This document shows, one piece after another, positions 21,128 through 32,294 of a stretch of DNA of 64,000 nucleotides. Position numbers and translations under genes: made by a program. The stretch is from an uncultured Pelagibacteraceae bacterium. Lineage in GTDB: Bacteria; Pseudomonadota; Alphaproteobacteria; Pelagibacterales; Pelagibacteraceae. Under the pieces are notes generated by a model. That model was not told where the DNA came from. It was given only the letters and a program-made list of their open reading frames with translations, and did not search any database. Position 1 is the stretch's first letter. The number at the start of each line of letters is the position of its first letter. Location of the stretch: contig CABZPD010000001.1 in the NCBI GenBank assembly GCA_902527415.1, positions 35,528-99,527 of the forward strand, in the 5' to 3' direction.

Positions 21128-22456
21128 CTATGCAACCTTCTGATCTGAATTAGTTATTACTTCACCGAATAAAGTATTTCTATTACTATCTTTAATTCTC
21201 ACTTGAACTATTTTTCCAATATCATTCTTTTTACCATTAAAAATTACAGATGTCATATACTCAGATCTACCAAAAGCTTTGCTTTTATCGTCGGTTAAAT
21301 TTTCAACCAAAACATCAATAACTTTACCCTCCAATGACTTGTTCATTTCGATTTGATTTTTGAATAAGATAGTTTGAATTTTTTCTAATCTTTCAATAGA
21401 AATTTTTTTTTCAATTAGGTCTAAATTTTCGGCGACTGTTCCAGGTCTTGGACTAAAAATAAATGAATAAGAGTTAATAAATTTAATTCTTTCAATTAAT
21501 CTAATAGTATCCTTAAAATCCTGATCCTCTTCACCAGGATAACCTATTATAAAATCGCTTGAAAATTCTATATTTGGGTTAATTTCTTTTAATTTATCAA
21601 AAATATTTAAATATTCCTCAATAGTATGTTTTCTGTTCATTAATTTTAAAATTTTATTAGATCCACTTTGGACAGGTAAATGTACAAGTGGCATTAACTT
21701 TTTGGAAGTTTTATAAACTTCAATCAAATCCTCTGTCATATCTTTTGGGTGAGATGTTGTGTATCTAACTCTTTTAATTTCAGATATTTTTTCAATGTTA
21801 AATATTAAATCTGATAGTCTGTATCCTTCATTATCATAAGCATTTACATTTTGACCAAGTAAAATTATTTCTTTTGCACCATTGTCAGCTAAATATTTTG
21901 CTTCATCCAAAATTTGATTAAATGGTCGAGAATATTCTGGTCCTCTTGTGTATGGGACTACACAAAAATGACAAAACTTATCACATCCTTCTTGAATGGT
22001 TAAAAAAGATGAAACTTTTCCAGCTTCATTTTTTATTTTGCTTAAATATTTAAATTTAGAAACTGCATCAAACTCAGTCTCTTCTATCTTTTTCTTTTTT
22101 TCAGTATAATTTATAATTGTATCGTTAATTTTATGATAAGCTTGAGGACCAATTACTAAATCTATATAAGGTTCTCTTTTAAGCATTTCTTGGTTTTCTG
22201 CTTGAGCAACACAACCTGCAATAATCACCAATGGTTTTTTTTTAGATCTAAAAATTTTTTTTACTCTACCTATTTCATGATAAACTTTTTCTTTTGCTTT
22301 ATCTCTTATGTGACATGTATTTAAGAGATAACAATTTGCTTCTTCATATTTTTCTGTTTTTTCATAACCAATTTTTTTAACTGAATCGTATATTCTATTT
22401 GAGTCATACTCATTCATTTGACATCCAAAAGTTTTAATAAATATTTTTTGATTCAT
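21128..22456 (-). CDS. miaB: tRNA-2-methylthio-N6-dimethylallyladenosine synthase
   Basis: TFGCQMNEYDSNRI, QEGCDKFCHFCVVPYTRGPEYSR, TRAM-like tail. Confidence 0.95.
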   Translation of the reverse strand: MNQKIFIKTFGCQMNEYDSNRIYDSVKKIGYEKTEKYEEANCYLLNTCHIRDKAKEKVYHEIGRVKKIFRSKKKPLVIIAGCVAQAENQEMLKREPYIDLVIGPQAYHKINDTIINYTEKKKKIEETEFDAVSKFKYLSKIKNEAGKVSSFLTIQEGCDKFCHFCVVPYTRGPEYSRPFNQILDEAKYLADNGAKEIILLGQNVNAYDNEGYRLSDLIFNIEKISEIKRVRYTTSHPKDMTEDLIEVYKTSKKLMPLVHLPVQSGSNKILKLMNRKHTIEEYLNIFDKLKEINPNIEFSSDFIIGYPGEEDQDFKDTIRLIERIKFINSYSFIFSPRPGTVAENLDLIEKKISIERLEKIQTILFKNQIEMNKSLEGKVIDVLVENLTDDKSKAFGRSEYMTSVIFNGKKNDIGKIVQVRIKDSNRNTLFGEVITNSDQKVA

Positions 22457-22458
22457 AA

Positions 22459-22872
22459 TTATTGGGATTTTTTCTTAACCCCATATAATTCTAATTTATG
22501 GTCTACTAGTGTATATCCATATTTTTCCGCAACTTTTTTTTGAAGCTTTTCAATTTCTTCGTCTACAAATTCTATAATTTCACCAGTTTTCACATCTATT
22601 AAATGATCGTGATGACCTTCATTTAGCTCTTCATATCTAGCTTTTCCACCTTTAAACTCATGCTTTGTTAATATTCCTGTCTCCTCAAATAATTTCACAG
22701 TTCTATAAACAGTTGCAATACTTATTTTTGGATCAATTTTAGATACTCTATTGTAAAGCTCATCTACATCCGGGTGGTCAGTAGACTCTGACATTACTTG
22801 TGCAATTACTCTTCTTTGATCAGTTAATTTAACTCCTTTTGCTAAACATTTTTGCTCTATTGTTTCTGACAT
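22459..22872 (-). CDS. fur: Fur-family transcriptional regulator
   Basis: GVKLTDQRRVIAQVMSESTDHPDVDELYNRVSKIDPKISIATVYRTVKLFEETGIL...HHDHLID. Confidence 0.88.
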   Translation of the reverse strand: MSETIEQKCLAKGVKLTDQRRVIAQVMSESTDHPDVDELYNRVSKIDPKISIATVYRTVKLFEETGILTKHEFKGGKARYEELNEGHHDHLIDVKTGEIIEFVDEEIEKLQKKVAEKYGYTLVDHKLELYGVKKKSQ

Positions 22873-22881
22873 AAAATAATT

Positions 22882-23268
22882 TTAACTTAAATAAATAGGG
22901 TTAATCAAATTTTTTTTAATATTAAATTTATCGCACAAATCAGGGATATTTTCGTATTTTATGTCTCTTTCACCTTTAAAATCTTGAATGCTATAACAAT
23001 AGTAATCAATATTATTGGTTAAATTAAATGCTTTCACTATAGATAACGAATTTCTAATTCCTGCAAAGCTTCCAGGCCCTCTATTTAAATAAATTGTATT
23101 AATATCTTTTAGGTTCAATTGATGAGAATTTAAAAAATCATTAATAATCATAGTTAATTTTTCATAATTAATTTTAGTATTCTCTTTAGTAATATTATAA
23201 ATATCATTATTAGTAATGATCATTAAAAAAATTTTTTCACTGGCTACATCAATTATCAGTTTATTCAT
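22882..23268 (-). CDS. tsaB: Short TsaB-like tRNA t6A biosynthesis protein (128 aa)
   Basis: MNKLIIDVAS start and GPGSFAGIRNSLSIVKAF motif; C-terminal region greatly shortened but ending PIYLS like TsaB. Confidence 0.7.
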   Translation of the reverse strand: MNKLIIDVASEKIFLMIITNNDIYNITKENTKINYEKLTMIINDFLNSHQLNLKDINTIYLNRGPGSFAGIRNSLSIVKAFNLTNNIDYYCYSIQDFKGERDIKYENIPDLCDKFNIKKNLINPIYLS

Positions 23269-24277
23269 AATTATTTTATTTACTAATGTCAGTTCTAAAT
23301 CAGATGAAAATAATATCAAATACTATTCCAATGATGAAGGGATTCTATCAATAATGTATCATCGTTTTAACGAGAATAAATACCCGTCAACCAATATTAA
23401 AATGGATATATTTAAGGAACATATAAATATTATCAATAACTCAGATTTTAATTTTCATAATCCAAATAATTTTGATGAACACTTTAATAAACCAAAATTG
23501 AAAAAAGAAATTCTTATAACTATCGATGATGCTTTTGAATCTTTTTATATTGAAGCATGGCCTTATCTAAAAAAAAATAAAATTCCATTTATTTTATTTG
23601 TTTCAACTGAGCCGGTAGGAAAAAGAGGTTATATGACTTGGAAGCAAATTAAAGAAATCGAAAGTAATGATTTTGCGGTCATAGGACATCATTCTCATAC
23701 ACATGAATATCTTATAGATGTAAGCAATAAAGAGTTTATTTTAGATATTGAAACGGCTAATAAAATTTTTCTAAGGGAACTTGGTTATATCCCCAGTCTA
23801 TTCTCATATCCGTTTGGTGAATACTCTAAATTCATGAGAGATTATATATCTAAAAATTTCAAATATGCTTTTGGTCAGCATTCTGGCGTCATTGATTTAA
23901 ATAAAAACAAATTTGAACTACCTAGATTTCCAATTAATGAAAAATACGGAGAATTAAAAAGATTTAGATCAATAATAAATTATTTTCCCCTTGAATATAA
24001 AAAAATATTTCCTGAGGAAAAACAACTGTTCGAAAACACAAACCCTCCAAATTTCAAAGTTGAATTTTTCAATGAACAAAAAAATTTATCCAATATTAAT
24101 TGTTATTCTAATGAGGGGAATATTTGGGAAAAATCAAAAGTCAACTTTGTTAACAACTCTTTAACAATTGAATTTCGAGAACCATTCAAACCAAGAAGAG
24201 GTAGAATTAATTGTTCTCTGAATGATAATGGAAAATGGAGATGGTTTGGTGTTCAATTCCCTATTAAAGAAAATTAA
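23216..24277 (+). CDS. Secreted polysaccharide deacetylase family protein
   Basis: Signal peptide (MIIKKIFSLATSIISLFIIILFTNVSS), ILSIMYHRF, ILITIDDAFESFY, GHHSHTHEYL, FSYPFGEYS. Confidence 0.85.
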   Translation: MIIKKIFSLATSIISLFIIILFTNVSSKSDENNIKYYSNDEGILSIMYHRFNENKYPSTNIKMDIFKEHINIINNSDFNFHNPNNFDEHFNKPKLKKEILITIDDAFESFYIEAWPYLKKNKIPFILFVSTEPVGKRGYMTWKQIKEIESNDFAVIGHHSHTHEYLIDVSNKEFILDIETANKIFLRELGYIPSLFSYPFGEYSKFMRDYISKNFKYAFGQHSGVIDLNKNKFELPRFPINEKYGELKRFRSIINYFPLEYKKIFPEEKQLFENTNPPNFKVEFFNEQKNLSNINCYSNEGNIWEKSKVNFVNNSLTIEFREPFKPRRGRINCSLNDNGKWRWFGVQFPIKEN

Positions 24278-25338
24278 ATTAAACTCTCTAAATCTTTGCT
24301 TGATGGCAACAATCTCGCTTCATCAAAATCCTTTAAGTTATTCTGTTCAATAATTTTTTGTAAAACCTCGATATATTGGTTTCCTGTTTCTGCATATTTA
24401 TCTAGATGTTTAGATAAAATTAAACTATCTAAAGGTTTATTTTGATTTCTTAGTTCTGTTCTTGCTTTTCTTAAATTTTTGTATGTAGAGTGAGTATTTA
24501 AATTTCTTAAATATGCTCTTACAGAAAGCTGTAAGCTATGAAACTTCATAACTTTATGCTCTTTTCCCTCATCAGCATTTTTAGGTTTTAATCCCTCGCC
24601 GGACCAAGTCCATTGGCCAAATAAAGCATTTCCCTTTAATGCAAACCTTGAAGTGCCCCAGCCGGTTTCTTTAGCAGCTTGAGCTATTGCTAATGAAACT
24701 GGTATTTCATCCATTCTTATTTTCAATGTAGATAAATCATTTTTTCTTACACCGTATTGTTTATACTTTTTTTCTAACCATTTTTTTTCAATATCAGTGT
24801 TGCTATTTTTATTTAAAATTGTGAATAATCTTTTTCTATCAACTCTAATTTTATTGTTTTCCTTAACTATTAAAGGGAGAACAATTTTTATAAACATATC
24901 TTTTCTTTTTTTAGTGTTAGCTATGTTTTTAATTTCATTCGGAAGAAGACCAATATCTATTGGTTTAACTAATTTTGTATCCCTTACATCTTTTAAATTA
25001 TAATTTACCTCTTTAAATAAAGAGTTAATCTCAGATGTTGTATATCTAACTAAATTAATTTCAGAGTTATTTTCCTCTAAAATATCATATAATAAATCTC
25101 TCTCATCAGCTTCTACAGTTGAATCTTCTTCAATTAATTTATCTTTGTTTAAAGTATTATTTAAAATATTTTTTGAATTATTGGTAAATTCTTTATTATT
25201 GAAATTTTTATCTGTAAAATTAATAAATATTGGAGCTACATAAAAAAATGAAATTACAATAAAAGAACTTAAAAAAAATCTTGAAATTAAATCAAAACTT
25301 TTATTTTTCATAAAATTTGGTTTTTTAAATTTTTTCAT
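24274..25338 (-). CDS. Bax-like glucosaminidase domain protein
   Basis: PVSLAIAQAAKETGWGTSRFALKGNALFGQWTW; N-terminal TM. Confidence 0.85.
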   Translation of the reverse strand: MKKFKKPNFMKNKSFDLISRFFLSSFIVISFFYVAPIFINFTDKNFNNKEFTNNSKNILNNTLNKDKLIEEDSTVEADERDLLYDILEENNSEINLVRYTTSEINSLFKEVNYNLKDVRDTKLVKPIDIGLLPNEIKNIANTKKRKDMFIKIVLPLIVKENNKIRVDRKRLFTILNKNSNTDIEKKWLEKKYKQYGVRKNDLSTLKIRMDEIPVSLAIAQAAKETGWGTSRFALKGNALFGQWTWSGEGLKPKNADEGKEHKVMKFHSLQLSVRAYLRNLNTHSTYKNLRKARTELRNQNKPLDSLILSKHLDKYAETGNQYIEVLQKIIEQNNLKDFDEARLLPSSKDLESLI

Positions 25339-25344
25339 AAATTA

Positions 25345-25887
25345 TTATTGTATAGCGACAACTTCTTTTACCTCCGGCAAATAATGACGCAAAAGATTTT
25401 GAACACCTTGTTTTAAAGTCATAGTTGAGCTAGGACAGCCTGAACAACTCCCTTGTAATTGTACCTTAACAATTCCATCCTTAAACTCTTTAAATTTTAT
25501 ATCGCCTCCATCCCTAGCAACTGCAGGTCTTATTTTTTCTTCTAAAATTTTTACAATTTTTGTCTCTATTTCACCTAAATCTAAATCTTCTTCTTTTATA
25601 TTTTCATCAATTACAAACTCTTTACCGTTTGCATAAAAATCATTAATTAGAGAAATTACTATATGTTTTATTTCATCCCACTTAATTTTTTCGTTCTTAT
25701 TTACTGAAATAAAATCTTGACCTAAAAAAATGCCCTCAACACCATTTATTGACAAAATATTTCTCACCAATTCATTGTTCATATCTTCTTTATTTGTAAT
25801 TTCATAGGGGCCACTATTTGAAACTTTCTTCCCAGGAAGAAATTTCAAAGAATTTGGATTTGGTGTTACTTCTGTTTGCACGAACAT
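25345..25887 (-). CDS. NifU/Nfu-family Fe-S scaffold
   Basis: Nfu N-domain (EVTPNPNSLKFLPGK) and RPAVARDGGDIKF...GSCSGCPSSTMTLKQGVQNLL. Confidence 0.92.
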   Translation of the reverse strand: MFVQTEVTPNPNSLKFLPGKKVSNSGPYEITNKEDMNNELVRNILSINGVEGIFLGQDFISVNKNEKIKWDEIKHIVISLINDFYANGKEFVIDENIKEEDLDLGEIETKIVKILEEKIRPAVARDGGDIKFKEFKDGIVKVQLQGSCSGCPSSTMTLKQGVQNLLRHYLPEVKEVVAIQ

Positions 25888-25939
25888 ATTTTATATATAG
25901 TGAATATTTTAAAAATTAAAACTCGATAATAAATTTTTA

Positions 25940-26941
25940 TTAAAAACCTACTATTTCTTTAATTCTTTCAATCTTTTTAGAAGCAATCATATTTGCTTTT
26001 TCAACTCCATCTAGAAGAATTTCGTCTAAGTAACTTTTATCTCCTAAAAGTTTTTTTATCTCATTAGAAATAGGTTCAATTTTATTAACAAGTTCTTCAG
26101 CTAATTGCTCTTTAAATTCTGAAAAATTTTTACCTGAAAAATTTTTTACTGACTTTTGTAATGTAGAATTAGTTAAGCTTGAATAAATTCCTAAAAGATT
26201 CCTTGCCTCTAATCTTCCATCAAGCTCGTTTATATCTTGCGGCATAGGCAAAGGATCAGTTTTTGCTTTTTTGATTTTGTTTATTATTTGATCTTTATCG
26301 TCAGTTAAATTTATTCGACTTAAATCTGATAATTCTGATTTACTCATTTTTTTTGAACCATCCTTTAAACTCATTATTCTTGAAAACTCTTTTTGAATTA
26401 AAGGTTCCGGAACTTGAAGAAAATTTTCTACATCAAAATCATTATTAAATTTTTTAGCTATATCTCTACATAATTCCAAATGTTGTTTTTGATCATCACC
26501 CACAGGAACATGAGTAGCATCGTATAAAAGAATATCAGCTGCCATTAGAACTGGATAAGAGTACAATCCAATACTAGCTTTCTCCTTATCTTTTCCGGCT
26601 TTCTCTTTAAATTGGGTCATTCTATTTAACCAGCCCATTCTAGCGACACAGCTTAATATCCATGCTCCTTCTGCGTGAGCAGCCACTCTAGATTGATTAA
26701 AAATTATACTTTTTTTGGGATCTATTCCACTTGCTATAAAAGTTGCAACAGTTTCTCTAATATTATTTTTTAATTCTTTAGGATCTTGCTGCACTGTAAT
26801 GGCATGTAGATCAACTACACAAAAAATACATTCGTTCTCGTTATCATTATTTAAATCTACAAAGTTTTTTATAGCACCTAAATAATTTCCTAAATGAAGA
26901 TTACCTGTTGGCTGGACACCAGAGAAAATTTTTTTACCCAT
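25940..26941 (-). CDS. trpS: Tryptophanyl-tRNA synthetase
   Basis: [37 protein letters not shown]. Confidence 0.97.
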   Translation of the reverse strand: MGKKIFSGVQPTGNLHLGNYLGAIKNFVDLNNDNENECIFCVVDLHAITVQQDPKELKNNIRETVATFIASGIDPKKSIIFNQSRVAAHAEGAWILSCVARMGWLNRMTQFKEKAGKDKEKASIGLYSYPVLMAADILLYDATHVPVGDDQKQHLELCRDIAKKFNNDFDVENFLQVPEPLIQKEFSRIMSLKDGSKKMSKSELSDLSRINLTDDKDQIINKIKKAKTDPLPMPQDINELDGRLEARNLLGIYSSLTNSTLQKSVKNFSGKNFSEFKEQLAEELVNKIEPISNEIKKLLGDKSYLDEILLDGVEKANMIASKKIERIKEIVGF

Positions 26942-26945
26942 AAAA

Positions 26946-28475
26946 TTAATACTTTAATTTAATATCATCCATTTGAAAAGCTTTGATGAAATAACACACA
27001 ATTAAATAAAACAATATTCCCAATATAACAGATAAAACTAAATATAAAAATTTAATAGATTGATTAAATGCTAATTCATTTTGGAAAAAATTTAACAAAA
27101 AATTAAAAAATAAACCCATCATAATTGATGCAAAAATTATTTTAATAAATTTAATAAAAAAAATTTGATTAAAATAAAATAATTGTCGATTTTTTAAAAA
27201 TAAAAATAATAATATTGAATTAAACCAAGATGAAATGGAAGTAGCTATAGGGATTATTATAAAACCAATTTCACTAAAATAATACAAACTTATAAAAATA
27301 TTAACTAATACTGAGATCAAAGAAATGTAAAATGGAGTTTTGGTATCATGATTTGCAAAGAAAAAACTTGAAAAAACTTTTATCAAGGCAAAAGCAGGTA
27401 GACCTAAAGCAAAATAATATAGAGCTAAGCTTGAATTGTTCACTGAATTTTCATTAAAAGACCCATAGCCAAATAAAGCTGAAATAATTTGTTCCGATCC
27501 TATGATTAAAGCAATAGTTGCAGGGAGACTTAAGAATAAACTTAATTCAAGAGCTTTATTTTGTATAAACAAAATCTTATTTTTTTTTCTAGATTGAACA
27601 TGTTTTGAAAGTTGTGGGAGTATAACAACACCAATTGCAATACCAGCTATAGCTAGGTTAATTTGATAAATTCTATCTGCATAATATAAATAAGAAACTG
27701 CACTTGCTTGAAAAGATGCAATTATTGTTCCAATTAAGATATTAATTTGAGTTACTCCAGAGGAAAAAATACTTGGCAAAAGTTTTTTAAAAAAAAACCT
27801 AACTTTATTGCTTACTCTTAAATTGAAATTAAATTCAAGTGAAAAATATTTAGAAACGTATTTGTATAAAAATATAAACTGTAGGAAACCAGCTAAAGAA
27901 ACTCCATAAGATAAATAATAAACTAAATGGTCACCTAAAGAATTAGAAAAAATTAAAACCAAAATCAAAACAATATTCAAAATTATTGGGGCTGCTGCTG
28001 CAGCAGCAAACTTATTATGTGAATTTAAAATTGCAGAAAAAAATGAAGCTAGACAAATAAAAAATAAAAAGGGAAAAGTAATTCTTGTTAAATTTATAGC
28101 TACTTCCATTTTTTCTAAATCACCCACAAATCCTGGAGCAATTATTGAAACAAATGCAGGCATAAAAATTTCAATTATTATTGTTAAAAATAACAATCCT
28201 AAAAAAAGAAGATTAAAGATATCATTAGCAAATTTGTTTGATTGTTTTTTTCCTTTAGTCGTTTCTGATGAATAGCTTGGAACGAATGCTGCATTAAAAG
28301 TGCCTTCGGCAAATAATCTTCTAAAAGTATTTGGAATTCTAAATGCTACAAAAAAAGCATCAGCCAACATCCCTGTTCCTAAGAAAATTGCTATTAAAAT
28401 ATCTCTTAAATAACCAAGCAATCTACTAATGATAGTATAAAAACCAAATGTGCCTGTTGACTTAAGTAAGTTCAT
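26946..28475 (-). CDS. murJ: Lipid II flippase
   Basis: MviN family: [51 protein letters not shown]. Confidence 0.95.
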   Translation of the reverse strand: MNLLKSTGTFGFYTIISRLLGYLRDILIAIFLGTGMLADAFFVAFRIPNTFRRLFAEGTFNAAFVPSYSSETTKGKKQSNKFANDIFNLLFLGLLFLTIIIEIFMPAFVSIIAPGFVGDLEKMEVAINLTRITFPFLFFICLASFFSAILNSHNKFAAAAAAPIILNIVLILVLIFSNSLGDHLVYYLSYGVSLAGFLQFIFLYKYVSKYFSLEFNFNLRVSNKVRFFFKKLLPSIFSSGVTQINILIGTIIASFQASAVSYLYYADRIYQINLAIAGIAIGVVILPQLSKHVQSRKKNKILFIQNKALELSLFLSLPATIALIIGSEQIISALFGYGSFNENSVNNSSLALYYFALGLPAFALIKVFSSFFFANHDTKTPFYISLISVLVNIFISLYYFSEIGFIIIPIATSISSWFNSILLFLFLKNRQLFYFNQIFFIKFIKIIFASIMMGLFFNFLLNFFQNELAFNQSIKFLYLVLSVILGILFYLIVCYFIKAFQMDDIKLKY

Positions 28476-28527
28476 AAATCATATTAGTCTTAATTTTACC
28501 CCAATTGTACACTTATTGTTATCATAA

Positions 28528-30813
28528 ATGAAAAAAACAAAAATCGATCATTACACAGATAAAGAAGCTTTAGATTTTCATAAAGACAAAAAACCTGGCA
28601 AGATTGAGATTATTTCTTCAAAAAATATGACAACAAAGCGTGATCTAGCTTTAGCATATTCTCCAGGAGTTGCTGCTCCTGTAAAAAAGATAAGTGAAAA
28701 CCCAGAAGCAGCTTATGATTACACAAGTAAAGGAAACCTTGTTGCGGTAATAAGTAATGGGTCAGCAATATTAGGGATGGGAAATTTAGGTGCTCTTGCA
28801 TCAAAGCCTGTGATGGAAGGAAAGGCCGTATTATTTAAAAGATTTGCAGATATCGATTCAATAGATTTAGAAATCGATTGTAAAGATTCAAACGAAATCA
28901 TAAATTCAATTAAAAATTTTGCACCTAGCTTTGGTGGGATAAATTTAGAAGATATAGCGGCCCCAGATTGTTTTATAATTGAACAAAAATTAAAGGAAAT
29001 TTTGGATATTCCTGTTTTTCACGATGATCAACATGGAACAGCAATTATAACAACTGCAGCATTAATTAACGCTTTAGATATTAGTGGTAAATCAATTAAA
29101 AAAATTAAAGTTGTAGTTAATGGTGCAGGAGCTTCAGCACAAGCTTGTACTGAGTTATTTAAAAACTCAGGAGTAAAATCCGAAAATATAATAATGCTAG
29201 ACAGAAAGGGCGTTATTTATGAAGGAAGAACTGAGGGAATTGATCAATGGAAATCTAGATACGCAGTAAAAACTAAACATAGAACTTTAGAGGATGCTGT
29301 TAAAGGTGCAGATGTTTTTTTAGGATTATCTGCAAAAGGTGTTCTAAAAAAAGAGATGGTTAAATCCATGGCAAAAAATCCAATTATATTTGCTTGTGCT
29401 AATCCTGATCCAGAGATTACACCAGAGGAAATTAGTGAGGTTAGAAATGATGCAATTATTGCAACAGGGAGATCGGATTACCCCAACCAAGTAAATAATT
29501 TAATTGGATTTCCTTACATTTTTCGAGGAGCTTTAGATGTTAGATCTAAAACAATAAATGAAGATATGAAAGTTGCTGCAGCTAATGCGATAGCTATGCT
29601 TGCAAGAGAAGATGTTCCTGATGAAGTGGTTGCAGCTATGGGTGGAGAAAGACCTCATTATGGAAAAGATTATATTATTCCATCTACATTTGATCCAAGA
29701 TTAATTAGTGTAATACCTGCCGCTGTAGCGAAAGCAGCTATAGACAGTGGAGTAGCAAGAAAAAATATAGATGATTTTGATGTTTATAAAGATCAACTAA
29801 AACAAAGACTAGATCCAACAGTAACCATCATGCAAGGTATAAATTCATTTATCAGGAAAAATCAAAAAAGAATTGTTTTTGCAGATGGTGAAGACGAAAA
29901 TACTTTAAAAGCCGCTATAGCATTTAAAAATTCAAAATTAGGTATTCCAATCCTGGTTGGAAAAGAGGGTAAAATTAAAGAACAAATTAAAAATATTGGT
30001 TATAGTGAAAATTTTGACATTGAAATTGTTAATTCAAAAGATGAAGAAAAGAGAAAAAGATACGTTAAACATTTATTTGAAAAATTACAAAGAGAGCAGG
30101 GATTATTAGAACGAGATTGCGACCGAATGATCAGAAATGATAGAGTTGTTTGGGCTACAAGTATGGTTGCCTGTGGCGATGCTGATGGTGCTGTAACAGG
30201 CAACACAAGAAGATTTGGTGCTTCATTTGAAAAAATTAAGCAAGTTGTTGATGTAAGAAAAGGTGAAATTATGTTTGGTTTAAACATGATCGTTCATAAA
30301 GGAAGAACAATTTTTGTTGGGGATACGAGCGTTCATGAATATCCAACATCAGAACAAATGGCCGAAATAGCTATATCTACAGCAAGAGTAGTTAGACTTT
30401 TTGGATTTGATCCTAAAGTAGCTTTTGTATCCCACTCTACATTTGGACAACCTCTTACTAGTAGAACAAAACATATTCGAAACGCGGTAGAGATATTAAA
30501 AGAAAGAAAAGTAGATTTTGAATTTGATGGAGATATGCAGCCTGATGTTGCTCTTAATCCAGAGTATGAAGAACTTTATCCTTTTGCAAAGATAGTTGGT
30601 AAAGCAAATATTTTAATAATGCCTGGTCAGCATAGTGCAGCGATTTCATATAAACTAATGAAAACAATCGGAGACACAAAAGTTATTGGACCATTATTAA
30701 TTGGACTTGGTCTTCCAATAGAAATTGCACCTTTAAGATCATCAACTTCAGAAATACTTAACCTAGCATCAATTGCCGCTTATTCTTCCCAAGTGATTGA
30801 TTACAAAAAATAA
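28528..30813 (+). CDS. maeB: NADP-dependent malic enzyme (malic + phosphotransacetylase-like domains)
   Basis: LALAYSPGVAAPV, FHDDQHGTAIIT, and C-terminal PTA-like domain. Confidence 0.95.
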   Translation: MKKTKIDHYTDKEALDFHKDKKPGKIEIISSKNMTTKRDLALAYSPGVAAPVKKISENPEAAYDYTSKGNLVAVISNGSAILGMGNLGALASKPVMEGKAVLFKRFADIDSIDLEIDCKDSNEIINSIKNFAPSFGGINLEDIAAPDCFIIEQKLKEILDIPVFHDDQHGTAIITTAALINALDISGKSIKKIKVVVNGAGASAQACTELFKNSGVKSENIIMLDRKGVIYEGRTEGIDQWKSRYAVKTKHRTLEDAVKGADVFLGLSAKGVLKKEMVKSMAKNPIIFACANPDPEITPEEISEVRNDAIIATGRSDYPNQVNNLIGFPYIFRGALDVRSKTINEDMKVAAANAIAMLAREDVPDEVVAAMGGERPHYGKDYIIPSTFDPRLISVIPAAVAKAAIDSGVARKNIDDFDVYKDQLKQRLDPTVTIMQGINSFIRKNQKRIVFADGEDENTLKAAIAFKNSKLGIPILVGKEGKIKEQIKNIGYSENFDIEIVNSKDEEKRKRYVKHLFEKLQREQGLLERDCDRMIRNDRVVWATSMVACGDADGAVTGNTRRFGASFEKIKQVVDVRKGEIMFGLNMIVHKGRTIFVGDTSVHEYPTSEQMAEIAISTARVVRLFGFDPKVAFVSHSTFGQPLTSRTKHIRNAVEILKERKVDFEFDGDMQPDVALNPEYEELYPFAKIVGKANILIMPGQHSAAISYKLMKTIGDTKVIGPLLIGLGLPIEIAPLRSSTSEILNLASIAAYSSQVIDYKK

Positions 30814-31407
30814 TTACTCTCTTTGAATCCTTAAATCTTCAACCAAAATAATACTGGCAATTACATCTTCAACATCAAGTATTTCTTTTGCTTCACTTAT
30901 AACTAAATCTTTTTCTTCTGATGTTAAAGCAATTCCATAAATATAAATTTTCTTTTTATAAGTGTCTATTTGATAATTGGTTGCCTTTATATTTTTATTA
31001 ACAATTATCGCTGTTCTAAGCTGAGATGTTATTAATATATCTTTTGCAGATTGCTTGAAGTTAAACTCTTCCTTGATTTTAATATCATTCCTTACTGACC
31101 TGGCACCTTTAGTTTCCCATGCTAATTTTGTAATCATTAATTTTTCTTCTGGGCTATCTACTTTTCCAGTAACAAAAATTCTCCCATCTAAAACTTTAGT
31201 TTTTACAGCTAAAAGATATTTTTTGTCTTTTGCTAAAATTTTCGCACTTATACTTTTTTGCATAATGGAATCATCTATTTGAGTACCAACTGTTCGAGGA
31301 TCTAAAGCAACTGAAACACCAGTCCCAAAAAGACCTTTGGAACCAACTCCAACACATCCAGTGAAAATAAAACTTACGAATATAAAAATTAATAATTTAT
31401 TTTTCAT
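30814..31407 (-). CDS. BON-domain lipoprotein (DolP/YraP-like)
   Basis: Lipobox IFTGC, two BON-like repeats. Confidence 0.8.
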   Translation of the reverse strand: MKNKLLIFIFVSFIFTGCVGVGSKGLFGTGVSVALDPRTVGTQIDDSIMQKSISAKILAKDKKYLLAVKTKVLDGRIFVTGKVDSPEEKLMITKLAWETKGARSVRNDIKIKEEFNFKQSAKDILITSQLRTAIIVNKNIKATNYQIDTYKKKIYIYGIALTSEEKDLVISEAKEILDVEDVIASIILVEDLRIQRE

Positions 31408-32260
31408 TTTTTAATATTAAACAATAATTATATATTTTCTTTTTAGACACATTTGTAGTTTGACTTAAAATATCTATAATTTCTTTAGTAGATAATTTGT
31501 GAATCATTTTTTTTATTATATTCATATCTGATTCAGTTAATTTTTCAGATATATTTTTATTAATTTTTTTTTCAGATATAACAACAGTAAGCTCACCTTT
31601 TGGTTCTTTTTCAAATAATTCTAATTCATCAACATTTTTTCTAATAAATTCTTCGTATATTTTTGTTATTTCTCTACAAAAAACTATCTTTCTTCCTGCA
31701 AAATTTCTTTTTATTTCAGGTATGATTTTATTAATTTTTTTTGGAGAAATAAAAAAAACTAAGGAATTTTCAAATTCTGAGAATTTTTTTAATTCATTAG
31801 ATAATTGCTGTTTTTTATCTGAGAAAAAACCACAAAACAAAAATTTATCTGAAAAACCACTAATTGAAACAGCTGCAGCAACAGCTGAAGGTCCAGGAAT
31901 AGGAAAAATTCTTATCTCATTATTAATGCACTCATTAACTAATATTGAACCAGGATCAGAAATACTTGGTGTACCAGCGTCAGATATCAAAGAAATTATT
32001 TTCCCAGATTTTAAATATTCAATAATTTTTACTACATTTTTTTTTTCATTAAATTTATGATTTGAAATTAATTTTGATTTTATTTGATATTTATCTAAAA
32101 GATTTTTTGAAACACGAGTATCTTCACATAAAATATAATGAGACTGATTTAAAACTTCAATCGCTCTTAAAGTTATATCTTTTAGATTTCCTAAAGGAGT
32201 TGATACTAAATAAAGACCATTTTCGTATTGTTTTAATTTAAATTGTGGTTTTATGATCAT
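31397..32260 (-). CDS. rsmI: 16S rRNA (cytidine-2'-O)-methyltransferase
   Basis: LYLVSTPLGNLKDITLRA, CEDTRVSKNLL, LISDAGTPSISDPG. Confidence 0.95.
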   Translation of the reverse strand: MIIKPQFKLKQYENGLYLVSTPLGNLKDITLRAIEVLNQSHYILCEDTRVSKNLLDKYQIKSKLISNHKFNEKKNVVKIIEYLKSGKIISLISDAGTPSISDPGSILVNECINNEIRIFPIPGPSAVAAAVSISGFSDKFLFCGFFSDKKQQLSNELKKFSEFENSLVFFISPKKINKIIPEIKRNFAGRKIVFCREITKIYEEFIRKNVDELELFEKEPKGELTVVISEKKINKNISEKLTESDMNIIKKMIHKLSTKEIIDILSQTTNVSKKKIYNYCLILKNEK

Positions 32261-32294
32261 AATTTAGCTTAAAAAATATTATACTAACATCAAA

